Positions 28,730 through 37,175 of a stretch of DNA of 64,000 nucleotides are shown piece after piece. Position numbers and translations under genes: made by a program. Numbering within the stretch: position 1 is the stretch's first letter; each line of letters begins with the position of its first letter. The notes below the pieces were generated by a model. That model was not told where the DNA came from. It searched no databases and saw nothing but the letters and a program-made list of their open reading frames with translations. Source of the DNA: CAVUXJ01 sp963814975 (GTDB taxonomy: Bacteria; Acidobacteriota; Vicinamibacteria; Vicinamibacterales; CAVVIG01); NCBI GenBank assembly GCA_963814975.1, contig CAWFFB010000037.1, forward strand, positions 62,001 through 126,000, read 5' to 3'.

Positions 28730-29770
28730 GTGACGCGAGTCAAATGGATCTCCACGCTTGCCGTGGCGTCAATGCTCGCGGGCCCGCTCCTCGCCCAATC
28801 GAAGGAGGTCCGGAACGATCTTCCGCAGCCGTATTTGACGATTCGCGACTGGGGACAGCTGCCTCCGGACATGAAGTGGCCAGCCGTCACCGCCGTCGAA
28901 GTTGCGCCCGACGGCACCATCTACGTCATCGAGCGCTGCTTCAACGACGCGTGCGCGGGCCGCAGCGAGCCGCCCATCCTGAAATACGACGCCAGCGGGA
29001 AGCTCCTCAAGAGCTGGGGACAGGGCATGTTCGTCTACCCGCACGGGGCCAGCGTCGACAAGGACGGCAATCTCTGGGTGACCGACGGGCGCGCCGCGAA
29101 TGGCAAGGGCAACCAGATCTTCAAGTTCAACCCCGATGGCAAGATGCTCATGTCGATCGGCAAAGCGGGCGCCTCCGGAAATGGCCGGGACACGTTCGAT
29201 CAGCCGACCGACGTCGTCATCGCGCCGAACGGCGATATCTTCGTCACCGATGGTCACCGCGACGGCGCGGTGACCAGGAACAACCGCGTCGTCAAGTTCA
29301 CCAAGGACGGCACGTTCGTCAAAGAATGGGGCAAGAGGGGTTCGGGTCCCGGCGAGTTCCTGGAGCCCCACTCTATCGTCATCGACTCGCGCGGGCGCTT
29401 GTTGGTCGGCGATCGCGGAAACAGCCGCATCCAGATCTTCGACCAGGACGGCAAGTTCCTCGCCGAGTGGCGTCAGTTCGGCCGCCCCAGCGGCATCGCC
29501 ATCGCAAGCGACGACACACTGTACGTCGCCGATTCCACGTCAGGCCATGACGGCAAGCCAGACCATACGAACCACCTCGAGATCATGGGCATCTGGAGGG
29601 GCATCCGCATCGGCAGCGCCAAGGACGGCACGGTGACCGCGTTCATCGCCGACAAGGACCCGACCAGCAACGGCCATTCCGGTGCGGAAGGCGTCGCCGT
29701 CGACGCGCAGGGGAACGTCTACGGCGCCATCCCCGGGAGGCGATCGCTCGAACGGCACGTGAAAAAGTAA
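28730..29770 (+). CDS. Exported NHL-repeat beta-propeller (peptidyl-hydroxyglycine lyase-like)
   Basis: This 346-residue protein has a signal peptide (VKWISTLAVASMLAGPLLAQ) and successive NHL blades: YPHGASVDKDGNLWVTDGRA, FDQPTDVVIAPNGDIFVTDG, FLEPHSIVIDSRGRLLVGDR and a final HSGAEGVAVDAQGNVYGA. The arrangement resembles the lyase half of peptidyl-alpha-hydroxyglycine amidating enzymes, to which many bacterial NHL proteins are loosely assigned; the activity is unproven. The GTG start at 28730 is supported by gagggg nine bases upstream. It stands alone between malonyl-CoA decarboxylase and the convergent histidine kinase. Confidence 0.85.
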   Translation: MTRVKWISTLAVASMLAGPLLAQSKEVRNDLPQPYLTIRDWGQLPPDMKWPAVTAVEVAPDGTIYVIERCFNDACAGRSEPPILKYDASGKLLKSWGQGMFVYPHGASVDKDGNLWVTDGRAANGKGNQIFKFNPDGKMLMSIGKAGASGNGRDTFDQPTDVVIAPNGDIFVTDGHRDGAVTRNNRVVKFTKDGTFVKEWGKRGSGPGEFLEPHSIVIDSRGRLLVGDRGNSRIQIFDQDGKFLAEWRQFGRPSGIAIASDDTLYVADSTSGHDGKPDHTNHLEIMGIWRGIRIGSAKDGTVTAFIADKDPTSNGHSGAEGVAVDAQGNVYGAIPGRRSLERHVKK

Positions 29771-29803
29771 TTCCGGCGAAGCTCCGGAGGGACTCCAGGA
29801 CCT

Positions 29804-31234
29804 TCAGGCGGTTGGAATCGTGCCGGTTGGCGCACGCACCCTTCCGTCATCTTCCGACAGCTGGTGTGCGCTGCCCTCGAACGCAGGCAGTTCGACCGTA
29901 AAACGAGCGCCCTGCCCCTCGCTGCTTTCGCAGCGGATATGGCCGCCGTGGCTTTCGGCGATCCACTTGCTGATGGCCAGTCCAAGCCCGGCGCCGCCGG
30001 AAGCGCGCGATCGGACCTTGTTCGCCCGATAAAAGCGCTCGAAGATATGCGGCAGGTCGTCGGGACCGACGCCGGTTCCGGTATCGGAGACAATCAGGCG
30101 TGTCTTCGGGCCGAGTGTCGAGACAGAGCAGGTCACGGTTCCGCCGGGGACACTGTGTTGAACGGCGTTGATCAAGAGATTCGAGATCAGCTCTCGTAAC
30201 CGATTCGAGTCGCCATCGACGATTGCCGGTACAGAGTCGATGCGAATGGCAATGCCGCGCTCGGCGGCGATCGATCCGACCCCCGAGGCGGCTTCCTCGA
30301 CGACACCTGCCAGATTGACGGGCTCCCGCTGCGGCTCAAACGCGCCGGCATCCGCTCTCGCCAGGGTGAGAAGGCCTTCGACCACTCCCCGCATGCGCTG
30401 CGCGGCCCTGAGACAGACCGCCAGAGAGCCCCGATACTCGCCACTTGCGCGCGGCCTCGCCAGTGCCCACTCGAGCTCGGCCATCAAAGACGCCAGCGGT
30501 GTCCGGAGCTCGTGGGACGCATCGGCCGTAAAACGCGTCTGGCGTTCGAACGCCTCCTGCAAGCGATCGAACGCCCGATTGAGCGAGGTGGCCACCCTGC
30601 CGAGCTCGTCTTCCGTGCGGGCGACGTCGATGCGCAGGCCGAGATTGGACTCCGACATCGCCTCCGCGGTCTCTCCGATCCGTTCGACTGGCGCGAGCGC
30701 CCGCCCGACGAGGAACCAGCCGCCTCCCAATGCCAGGGCCAGCGCGATGCCGGCCGCCGCCGCGAAGCCGAGAATGACGCGCCACAAGTCCGAACGGAAC
30801 GGATCGAGGGAGTCGCCCACGAGCACCAGCGCGCCCTGATTACCGGCGACAATCACCTCGCGATTGCCCCCTCGACTGCGGACCTGCGGCGCGCGCGGAG
30901 AGGTCGGGTCGATGTGAGGATCCGAGCGATCGATCAACAGTCCCGTGCTGGTCCACACTGCGTAGTAAGGGCCGTCGTCACTCACGGTAAACTCCGCAAG
31001 GTCCGGGCCTGTGAGGTTCACTTCGTAACGTCCGCTCGAATCCAGATTGATCGCGCGCGCCAGGACCGAGGCCGTGGCCGTCAGCCGGCTGTCGAAGTCC
31101 CGAAGGCCCGACTGCCACACCGTCCAGACGGCAAGCGCCGCAAAAGTCGCGAGGACCGCCACCAGCACCATCGAGTACCACGCGAGCAGTTTGGCCCGCA
31201 GGGACCAGGTCACCATCCGGGGCAGGTCACGCAT
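29804..31234 (-). CDS. Sensor histidine kinase (HAMP, HisKA, HATPase)
   Basis: This 476-residue membrane kinase has TM1 at about 13-38 and a ~115-residue periplasmic sensor. TM2 at about 152-178 is followed by HAMP (about 178-230). The HisKA motif is FTADASHELRTPLASL, with the phosphorylated H241. The ATPase has N, G1 (SDTGTGVGPDDLPHIFERF) and G2 (GGAGLGLAISKWI) boxes. It forms a two-component system with the OmpR-type regulator, whose stop overlaps its start by eight bases. The sensor region has no recognisable domain, so the signal is unknown. Confidence 0.94.
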   Translation of the reverse strand: MRDLPRMVTWSLRAKLLAWYSMVLVAVLATFAALAVWTVWQSGLRDFDSRLTATASVLARAINLDSSGRYEVNLTGPDLAEFTVSDDGPYYAVWTSTGLLIDRSDPHIDPTSPRAPQVRSRGGNREVIVAGNQGALVLVGDSLDPFRSDLWRVILGFAAAAGIALALALGGGWFLVGRALAPVERIGETAEAMSESNLGLRIDVARTEDELGRVATSLNRAFDRLQEAFERQTRFTADASHELRTPLASLMAELEWALARPRASGEYRGSLAVCLRAAQRMRGVVEGLLTLARADAGAFEPQREPVNLAGVVEEAASGVGSIAAERGIAIRIDSVPAIVDGDSNRLRELISNLLINAVQHSVPGGTVTCSVSTLGPKTRLIVSDTGTGVGPDDLPHIFERFYRANKVRSRASGGAGLGLAISKWIAESHGGHIRCESSEGQGARFTVELPAFEGSAHQLSEDDGRVRAPTGTIPTA

Positions 31235-31883
31235 CGATGATGTACCCCGAACCGCGGCATGTCCGGATCAGCGCATGCCCCAGCTTTCTTCGAAGGGCCG
31301 ATACGTAGACGTCCACGAGGTTCGACATGCTGTCGTCGCGATCGTCGTAGATGTGCTCGTACAGCACAGTTCGTGTCATGAGCGTGCCCCGATGCAGCGC
31401 CAGAAACTCCAGCAGCGCATATTCTTTCGGGGCAAGCTCCACCCTGGCGCCCGCACGCGTGACCCGTCGAGCGCTGGTCTCGATTTCCACGTCGGCCAAT
31501 CGGATGACCGGCGCCGGTGACACAGCGGCCCGCCTGATGAGTGCACGGATGCGCGCCAGCAGCTCGTCCAGGGTGAACGGCTTCGTCAGGTAATCGTCTG
31601 CGCCGGCGTCGAGCGCGCGCACCTTGTCGATCGTCGCATCGCGGGCGGTGAGGACGAGCACTGGCGAGCGATTGCCGCGCGCGCGGATCCGTTTCAGGAC
31701 TTCCCAGCCGTCCACGATCGGAATCATCAGGTCCAGGACGATCAGGTCGTAGGTTGTCCCTTCGGCCTGCCAGATCGCTTCCTCGCCATCGGCTGAGAGA
31801 TCTACCGAGAACCCCGCTTCGACGAGCGTCTTGCGCAGGGTGGCGGCAAGGTCCGCTTCGTCCTCCACTAGGAGTATGCGCAT
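31227..31883 (-). CDS. OmpR/PhoB-family response regulator
   Basis: This 218-residue regulator has a receiver domain (acidic pocket E7/D8, phosphoacceptor D51, T79, K101) and a C-terminal winged helix (about 125-218) with the usual PKEYALLEFLALHRG and VDVYVSALRRKLG elements. It is the first gene of the two-component operon with the downstream kinase. Its ATG sits immediately beside a large palindromic element (31886-32050). That element therefore supplies its whole leader and could affect its expression. Confidence 0.95.
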   Translation of the reverse strand: MRILLVEDEADLAATLRKTLVEAGFSVDLSADGEEAIWQAEGTTYDLIVLDLMIPIVDGWEVLKRIRARGNRSPVLVLTARDATIDKVRALDAGADDYLTKPFTLDELLARIRALIRRAAVSPAPVIRLADVEIETSARRVTRAGARVELAPKEYALLEFLALHRGTLMTRTVLYEHIYDDRDDSMSNLVDVYVSALRRKLGHALIRTCRGSGYIIDA

Positions 31884-31885
31884 GG

Positions 31886-32050
31886 CTTAGGGCCCGCGAA
31901 GGAAGAAGGTTGGCACTGTGGGCGTCGAGGCGCCCGCCCGGCAAGGCGCGAGGAGCGCGCATACCGGGAGTATGTAAGCGACGAGCAACGCAGCCCGGCG
32001 GGATGCATCGGCGGCCACAATGTAAACCTTATTCCTTCGCTGGCCCTTAG
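31886..32050. repeat. ~165-bp imperfect palindrome with ~58-bp inverted arms
   Basis: The left arm (31886 to about 31942) and the reverse complement of the right arm (about 31993-32050) match in about three quarters of positions. The outermost 36 bases match at about 29 positions, sharing blocks such as GCGAAGGAA, AAGGTT and TGTGG. The centre holds a small nested stem (cata/tatg around ccgggag). The element fills the whole gap between the LamG-like gene stop, which lies inside the right arm, and the response-regulator ATG. It resembles a MITE or REP-type mobile unit, or a large RNA hairpin. No transposase is nearby. Confidence 0.75.
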
Positions 32051-32733
32051 TCTTGCCGATCGCCTCGTGGCCGCTCGCCGGGTGCAGGTTGGACGGACAG
32101 ATCGTCAAACCAGGCCACGGAATCGCTCGTCCACAGCCCGACTGCCCCGGCCTCCTGGCCAGTGCGATCCCGAGCATCTCCGACCGGCACGCCATTGATC
32201 AACAGCCGCATCCTGGTGCCCCTGTGTTCCACCTTGATGACGTTCCAGGCACCCGCCTCGAGTTCCAGACCGTCTTCTTCCTCCAACCGTGTCCGCTGAC
32301 CCGCTACAACCCGGTAGATTCGGACATCCTGCTCTCGGAGATCCAGGCGCGCGAGGTAGTAGTTGTCGACATCGCGGTAATGCCACACCACGCCAGCCGA
32401 CCGCGCGCCTTCCAGAAGCCGTACGCGCACGGACAGCACCAGATCGGCGAACGACGATCCCTCCACCAGTGCCAGCTGCACACCAGACTGGCCCTGACGG
32501 AGCTGACCGAGCACGCCGTTCGTCCCGTCGCGCACCACGGTCCATTGACCGCCCGGATCGTTGGGGCTGCCGGCGAACAGGAAGCCGGCGGGCGGACGTC
32601 CGGCCGGAAGATCCTCGAAGCCCCATTCCGAGCGCTGAGCGACGAGGGATGCTCCCGTGAAGAGCAGAACGATCAGGGCCGAGGCGCCCATGATCCCGAT
32701 GCGGCCCGTGCACCGTCCTGCGGCGGTCATCAC
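32047..32733 (-). CDS. Secreted LamG/DUF1080-like concanavalin-fold protein
   Basis: This 228-residue exported protein has a signal segment (IGIMGASALIVLLFTGASLVA) and a jelly-roll domain. Features are SVRVRLLEGARSAGVVWHYR, NYYLARLDLREQDVRIYRV and VKVEHRG-like strands (seen as IKVEHRGTRMRLLINGVPV). This pattern is common to DUF1080 glycoside-binding/hydrolase domains. It likely binds or processes carbohydrate outside the cell. The start overlaps the DUF5916 stop by four bases (GTGA at 32730-32733); an ATG one codon later also works. Its stop lies inside a large palindrome. Confidence 0.75.
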   Translation of the reverse strand: MMTAAGRCTGRIGIMGASALIVLLFTGASLVAQRSEWGFEDLPAGRPPAGFLFAGSPNDPGGQWTVVRDGTNGVLGQLRQGQSGVQLALVEGSSFADLVLSVRVRLLEGARSAGVVWHYRDVDNYYLARLDLREQDVRIYRVVAGQRTRLEEEDGLELEAGAWNVIKVEHRGTRMRLLINGVPVGDARDRTGQEAGAVGLWTSDSVAWFDDLSVQPAPGERPRGDRQD

Positions 32734-35375
32734 CTCACCCCAATCCAGAAGGTCGTCTTGATCGCGAAGACATTATCGCCCCTCGACCGGAACGACCCGA
32801 ACAGATCGCGCACCCCGACGCGTTCCGGTCGTACTTCGGACTCCTCGCGATCCTGCTGCCACACCACGTAAAGCGTGCTCCCCGGCCGCCACTCCCACCG
32901 TAACACCAGGTTACTGCGGAAGGAGAGGACGTTGAAGTCACGGTTGCGAAGCGTAAATCGGCTGGCCCCGTCGGTGACATCGAGGTCCCCCTCAGGCCCG
33001 ACCACCACCTCTGTACCTGAAGTTCCGTAGGTGCGCCGCTCGAGACCGCCCGGCGCAGCGAGCTCTCCGAAACTGTAGTAGCGGCCGCTGGCGGCGAACG
33101 GTTCTCCGTAGAACTCGAGGCTCAGGTCCGGCTTGAACGTGTAGTTCAGGCGCATCGCGCTCGAAATCGTGGTCCGGTCGATGAACGCAAAGACGTAGCG
33201 CTGTCCGAAGGTCTCAGGTCTGCCCCCGTCGAGCGTCGTCACATACTGCTGATCGTCTACGCGCCGCTCGTAGCCGGGCGTGATCAAGACCTGCCAGCGC
33301 GGCGCCGGCCGCACGGTGACCTCTCCATTGATCGTAAATGCCGATCCGCCGGTTGCGTTCCTGCCGTACTCCAGGTCCACGCTGCCGCGTGTGGCGGCGG
33401 CGGCGCGATTGCTGATTTGCAGGCTGGTCGACCAGCCGCGCGGCGTGGCCATCGACGGGCCGCCCCGCGTCAAGCGCTGATCGTACGCGGGAAGATTGAG
33501 GTCGAATCCGAACTCCGTGCTCCAGAAGTTCTTCCAGATCAATTCGACCGATGAATCCAGCTCATCTTCCTGAAGTTCCCGGTCGTAGTTCCACCGGCGA
33601 TCGCTTTCCAGGCTCACCGCATAGCTCCTGAACAGCCGGCCAGGCTGCGTCTCGCGGTACTCGATCTCGGCCGACGCCGAGATCTCGTCGGCGGTCGACA
33701 ATCGGCCCACATCGTTGATCTCGAACTCGGGGGAAACGAAACCTGTCGCCGCCTGCCAGAGCCAGTGGCGTCCGCTTCTGCGCTCGGCGGTCACGCCACC
33801 CTTCACACCGGTCATCGAGGTGCGGCTCGGATCGTAGGTGACGTGGCGTGCGTCAGGACGCTGAAAATAGCGGGCGCTCGAGCCTTGAATCCTGGCAATC
33901 GCTGGCGCTCCGCCTGCGACGTGGCTGAGACCCATGTTCATCCCGATTTCGTATTCGCCACCCTTGAATCGCAGCAGCGAATCGCCACTGGCGCTGAACG
34001 CGTTTCTCGTCAGGAGCGAGGCGAGGGGATCGCCGGCGGCCAGGTTGCGGTGCAGAGCCGTCCCCATGAAGGCCACGGTCGATCCCGCCGGCCCGAACTC
34101 CTGCTGTACTCGGCCCACCCCATATGTCGTCCACGGCGCCACCGGCACCCGGTCGAAGGCCGCGCTTTGAGCGCCATAGGTACGCGCGGATTCCGACGTG
34201 GTCAATGCGCTCAGGACGCCAATCGAAGTGCCGGTCGGCAGGCGCCCCGTGAGTTTGGCCGCACCCAGCGTCGTCGTCGTCGACGGATGCTTCACGAAAT
34301 CACCCACAGCCGATTCCGCGGGCGGCGCGCCAATGCGGCGCGAATAGAAGTAGGCGGCCTCACTGTCGTCCGACGATTCGCCGGCGAGCAACTGGCTCCC
34401 TTCCAGAAAGAACGGTCGCCGCTCGTCGAAGAACGTCTCGAACGCGGTGAGGTTGACCTCTGCGGGATCGGCCTCGATTTGACCGAAATCAGGATTGAAC
34501 GTGGCTTCCAGCGTGAGGTTCGGCCCGAGACCCATTTTCATGTCGAGACCTGCCCCTCCCACCAGGTTCAGGCCGGCGTCGAACGGGTTGGCCTGCTCGC
34601 TCGAACCCGCCAGCGTCGAGGAACCCGCGACGTATGGGAGAAGCTCGAGACGGCTGGTCGGCCGGATGCCGACGATGCCGTGCAGTTCGCCGAAGCGCGA
34701 CGCCCACACTTCCTCGGTCCGGGGCAGGAGCGACCAGTACACCTCTTCGTTTCGTCCGGGCACCAACCGGTAGATGTTCAACCCCCACACCTGCGCGTCG
34801 GTGCTCGTGAATCGGAGTTGGTTGAACGGAATCCGCAACTCCGCGATCCATCCCTCCTCGTCGACGCCGACGCGCGCTTCCCACACCGGGTCGAACCCTG
34901 GGTCGGTATTCGATCGGTCGTCGTCGGCATGGTAATGGTCGAACCGCGCGCCTGCCGCGGTGACCCCAAATGTGTATGCGGTCCGCCGGTCCAGGTAGGT
35001 ATCGAGCGAAACGAAGATATGTTCCGCCTGCCCCGTGCCCTCGTCGCGACGGCTCAGTGGCGCCTGAATCTCCGAGGGAGCGCGAGTGAACATTCGCGCG
35101 CCGACGAACAACGCGTCGTCGTCATACAGGAATCTCACCTCCATCGGGTCGCTCGGCTGGGCGCCCTCGACGGGTTCCACCTGGAGGAAGTCCTTCGCGG
35201 GCAACGCCCGTCTCCAGACTTCGTCGTCCAACCGGCCGTCAAGGCGGACCGATGCCGTCGGCACCCGCACTGCAGTCGCCTGTTTTCGCTCGGGGATTTG
35301 AACCGATTGAGCCGCACCTGGGCACGGGAGGACCACAACCAGGACGAACAGCGCGCAGAGGACCCGCGTCCGCAT
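32730..35375 (-). CDS. DUF5916 outer-membrane protein with CBM9-like N-terminal domain
   Basis: This 881-residue secreted protein has a signal peptide (MRTRVLCALFVLVVVLPCPG, cleavage after AAQ). Residues about 35-235 form a family-9 carbohydrate-binding-like domain (LDGRLDDEVWRRA, GWIAELRIPFNQLRF). The rest is DUF5916, a predicted beta-barrel rich in alternating strands and ending in W-x-GVR, with the signature FETFFDERRPFFLEGSQLL. The family is abundant in Acidobacteriota and Bacteroidota, and its function is unproven (probable surface glycan handling). Translation is coupled to the LamG-like protein. The ATG at 35375 is preferred because the long upstream open frame is the shadow of another gene. 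Confidence 0.9.
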   Translation of the reverse strand: MRTRVLCALFVLVVVLPCPGAAQSVQIPERKQATAVRVPTASVRLDGRLDDEVWRRALPAKDFLQVEPVEGAQPSDPMEVRFLYDDDALFVGARMFTRAPSEIQAPLSRRDEGTGQAEHIFVSLDTYLDRRTAYTFGVTAAGARFDHYHADDDRSNTDPGFDPVWEARVGVDEEGWIAELRIPFNQLRFTSTDAQVWGLNIYRLVPGRNEEVYWSLLPRTEEVWASRFGELHGIVGIRPTSRLELLPYVAGSSTLAGSSEQANPFDAGLNLVGGAGLDMKMGLGPNLTLEATFNPDFGQIEADPAEVNLTAFETFFDERRPFFLEGSQLLAGESSDDSEAAYFYSRRIGAPPAESAVGDFVKHPSTTTTLGAAKLTGRLPTGTSIGVLSALTTSESARTYGAQSAAFDRVPVAPWTTYGVGRVQQEFGPAGSTVAFMGTALHRNLAAGDPLASLLTRNAFSASGDSLLRFKGGEYEIGMNMGLSHVAGGAPAIARIQGSSARYFQRPDARHVTYDPSRTSMTGVKGGVTAERRSGRHWLWQAATGFVSPEFEINDVGRLSTADEISASAEIEYRETQPGRLFRSYAVSLESDRRWNYDRELQEDELDSSVELIWKNFWSTEFGFDLNLPAYDQRLTRGGPSMATPRGWSTSLQISNRAAAATRGSVDLEYGRNATGGSAFTINGEVTVRPAPRWQVLITPGYERRVDDQQYVTTLDGGRPETFGQRYVFAFIDRTTISSAMRLNYTFKPDLSLEFYGEPFAASGRYYSFGELAAPGGLERRTYGTSGTEVVVGPEGDLDVTDGASRFTLRNRDFNVLSFRSNLVLRWEWRPGSTLYVVWQQDREESEVRPERVGVRDLFGSFRSRGDNVFAIKTTFWIGVR

Positions 35376-35621
35376 GGATGTGGGTCGCCACGCAATCAGC
35401 CTCGCCGACGAGCACCTCCACACCTGGTCCGGAAACCACGTTCGACCGCACGATCGATAAGGGACAGCTGGCGACGGACGGGCAACCATGCGCGATCCGT
35501 TGTACCGAATCGATGATGAAGGGAGGGTGAAGGCCGGCGGCGTCTGCCCTCTTTTGCGTTTGCGTGGTCCCCGCTCCCAGGTGTAAGGTGCGGTCCGGAC
35601 ACTCTCTCCAAGGAGGCTTCT

Positions 35622-37130
35622 GTGCGCCGGGTAAAGGGAACGTCGTCGTGTCTGCTCGGTCTGGTGTGCTTCCTGGCATCCGCGTGCGCCTCGGAGCCTG
35701 AAAACACCGCGCCTGCTCCCGTGGCGTCGCGCGCGACGGTGTTTCAAGGCGCGCGGCTCATCACCGGTGAGGGCACCGCACCGATCGAGAACTCCATCTT
35801 CATCGTCGAGAACAACCAGTTCACCGGCGTCGGCCGACAGGGCGAGTTGCAGGTCCCGGCCGGTGCGGCGCGCGTCGACCTGACCGGCAAGACCGTCATG
35901 CCCGCGAAGGTCGACGCACACGGCCACCTCGGGTTCGAGAACGTGGTCGACGGGACGATGTCGAAGGAGAACTTCACGCGGGAGAATCTCATCGACCACC
36001 TGGAGCGGTACGCCTACCTCGGATACAGCGCCGTCATCAGCATTGCCGACCTGGCGGAGCGCGAGATCATGCCGGGCGATCATCTCAACCTGTTCCAGGC
36101 GCCGCGAGACCCTCGCATGCCGAAGACAGGGCGCTTCCAGTGGGGCGACGTGCCGCTGCGCGTGCAGCAAGAGGTCGTGCCCAATGCCGCCCTGTTTCGC
36201 ACGGCCGGCCCGGGAATGTCCTGGCCGGGAGCGGGGGCGGGCGGCGACCCCTCCAGAAATGACGTGATGTATCCGGTGACAACGGAGGAGGAAGCTCGAA
36301 GGGCCGTTCAGGACTACGTCAAACAAGACGTCGCATTCGTCAAGATCTGGGTGGACGACAGAGAGGGAAAACTGAAAACGCTGCCGCCGGCTCTTTATCG
36401 GGCGATTATCGACGAGGCCCGGAAGCACAACATGCCCGTCACGGCGCATACCGTCAAGTTGTCTGATGCCAAGGAACTTTATAGAGCAGGCCTCGAGGGC
36501 GCCACTCATCTGCCGGTTCGCGGCGGTGACGTGCCGGATGACGAACTGATTGCGATCATCAAGCAGCGGGTGGCCCAGAGCGCTCGGCCGATCTGGTTCA
36601 ACGAGCCCGGCAACCTGATCGCCCTGGGCCCCGCGGCGTGGGACGATCCGCTGTTGTGGGAGATGCTGTCTCGCGAACAGGTTCAGAAGCAGCAGGGCGA
36701 CGCGATCAAGAAGATGACGCCGCAGGCCGTTCAGAAAGCCCGCGAGGAATCCAAAGCGATGGGAGACGTGGCGAAGACGCTCATCAACGCGGGCATGAAG
36801 CTCGTGTTCGGGAGCGACAACGGGTCGGCCGGACGCGGATTCGGCTGGTATAACCAGCTGAAGTTCGAAAACTGGGTGACGATGGGCTTCACGCCAGCGG
36901 AGGCGATCGTCATGACGACACGCGACTCGGCGGAGGTCGCCAAGATCAATACCGGGGTGGTCGCCGCAGGGAAGAGCGCCGACTTCATCGTTCTCGACGC
37001 GAATCCCCTCGAGAACATCGCCAATACGCGCCGCATCAACAAGGTCTACCTCCGGGGGGCGGAAGTGGACCGCGCTTCGATGAGAGCCAAGTGGCAGGCG
37101 AAATGGGCCCGCCCGCACGCGACCCAGTAG
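35622..37130 (+). CDS. Amidohydrolase lipoprotein
   Basis: This 502-residue protein starts with a lipoprotein signal (LVCFLASAC, C22). It has the amidohydrolase beta-sandwich and barrel: VFQGARLITGEGTAPIENS, metal-binding VDAHGHLGF (HxH), later TAHTVK and GATHLP histidines, the FGSDNG aspartate and the closing GKSADFIVLDANPL. It should hydrolyse a C-N bond of a cyclic amide, peptide or dipeptide-like substrate outside the cell. The GTG start is supported by aggagg at 35611-35616. A broken paralogue lies at 57634-59076. It is divergent from DUF5916 and 46 bp ahead of the TolB-like gene. Confidence 0.9.
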   Translation: MRRVKGTSSCLLGLVCFLASACASEPENTAPAPVASRATVFQGARLITGEGTAPIENSIFIVENNQFTGVGRQGELQVPAGAARVDLTGKTVMPAKVDAHGHLGFENVVDGTMSKENFTRENLIDHLERYAYLGYSAVISIADLAEREIMPGDHLNLFQAPRDPRMPKTGRFQWGDVPLRVQQEVVPNAALFRTAGPGMSWPGAGAGGDPSRNDVMYPVTTEEEARRAVQDYVKQDVAFVKIWVDDREGKLKTLPPALYRAIIDEARKHNMPVTAHTVKLSDAKELYRAGLEGATHLPVRGGDVPDDELIAIIKQRVAQSARPIWFNEPGNLIALGPAAWDDPLLWEMLSREQVQKQQGDAIKKMTPQAVQKAREESKAMGDVAKTLINAGMKLVFGSDNGSAGRGFGWYNQLKFENWVTMGFTPAEAIVMTTRDSAEVAKINTGVVAAGKSADFIVLDANPLENIANTRRINKVYLRGAEVDRASMRAKWQAKWARPHATQ

Positions 37131-37175
37131 CCGCCACCGCCAACTACATGGGGCGTTCTTGAAAAGGGGGTTGCA

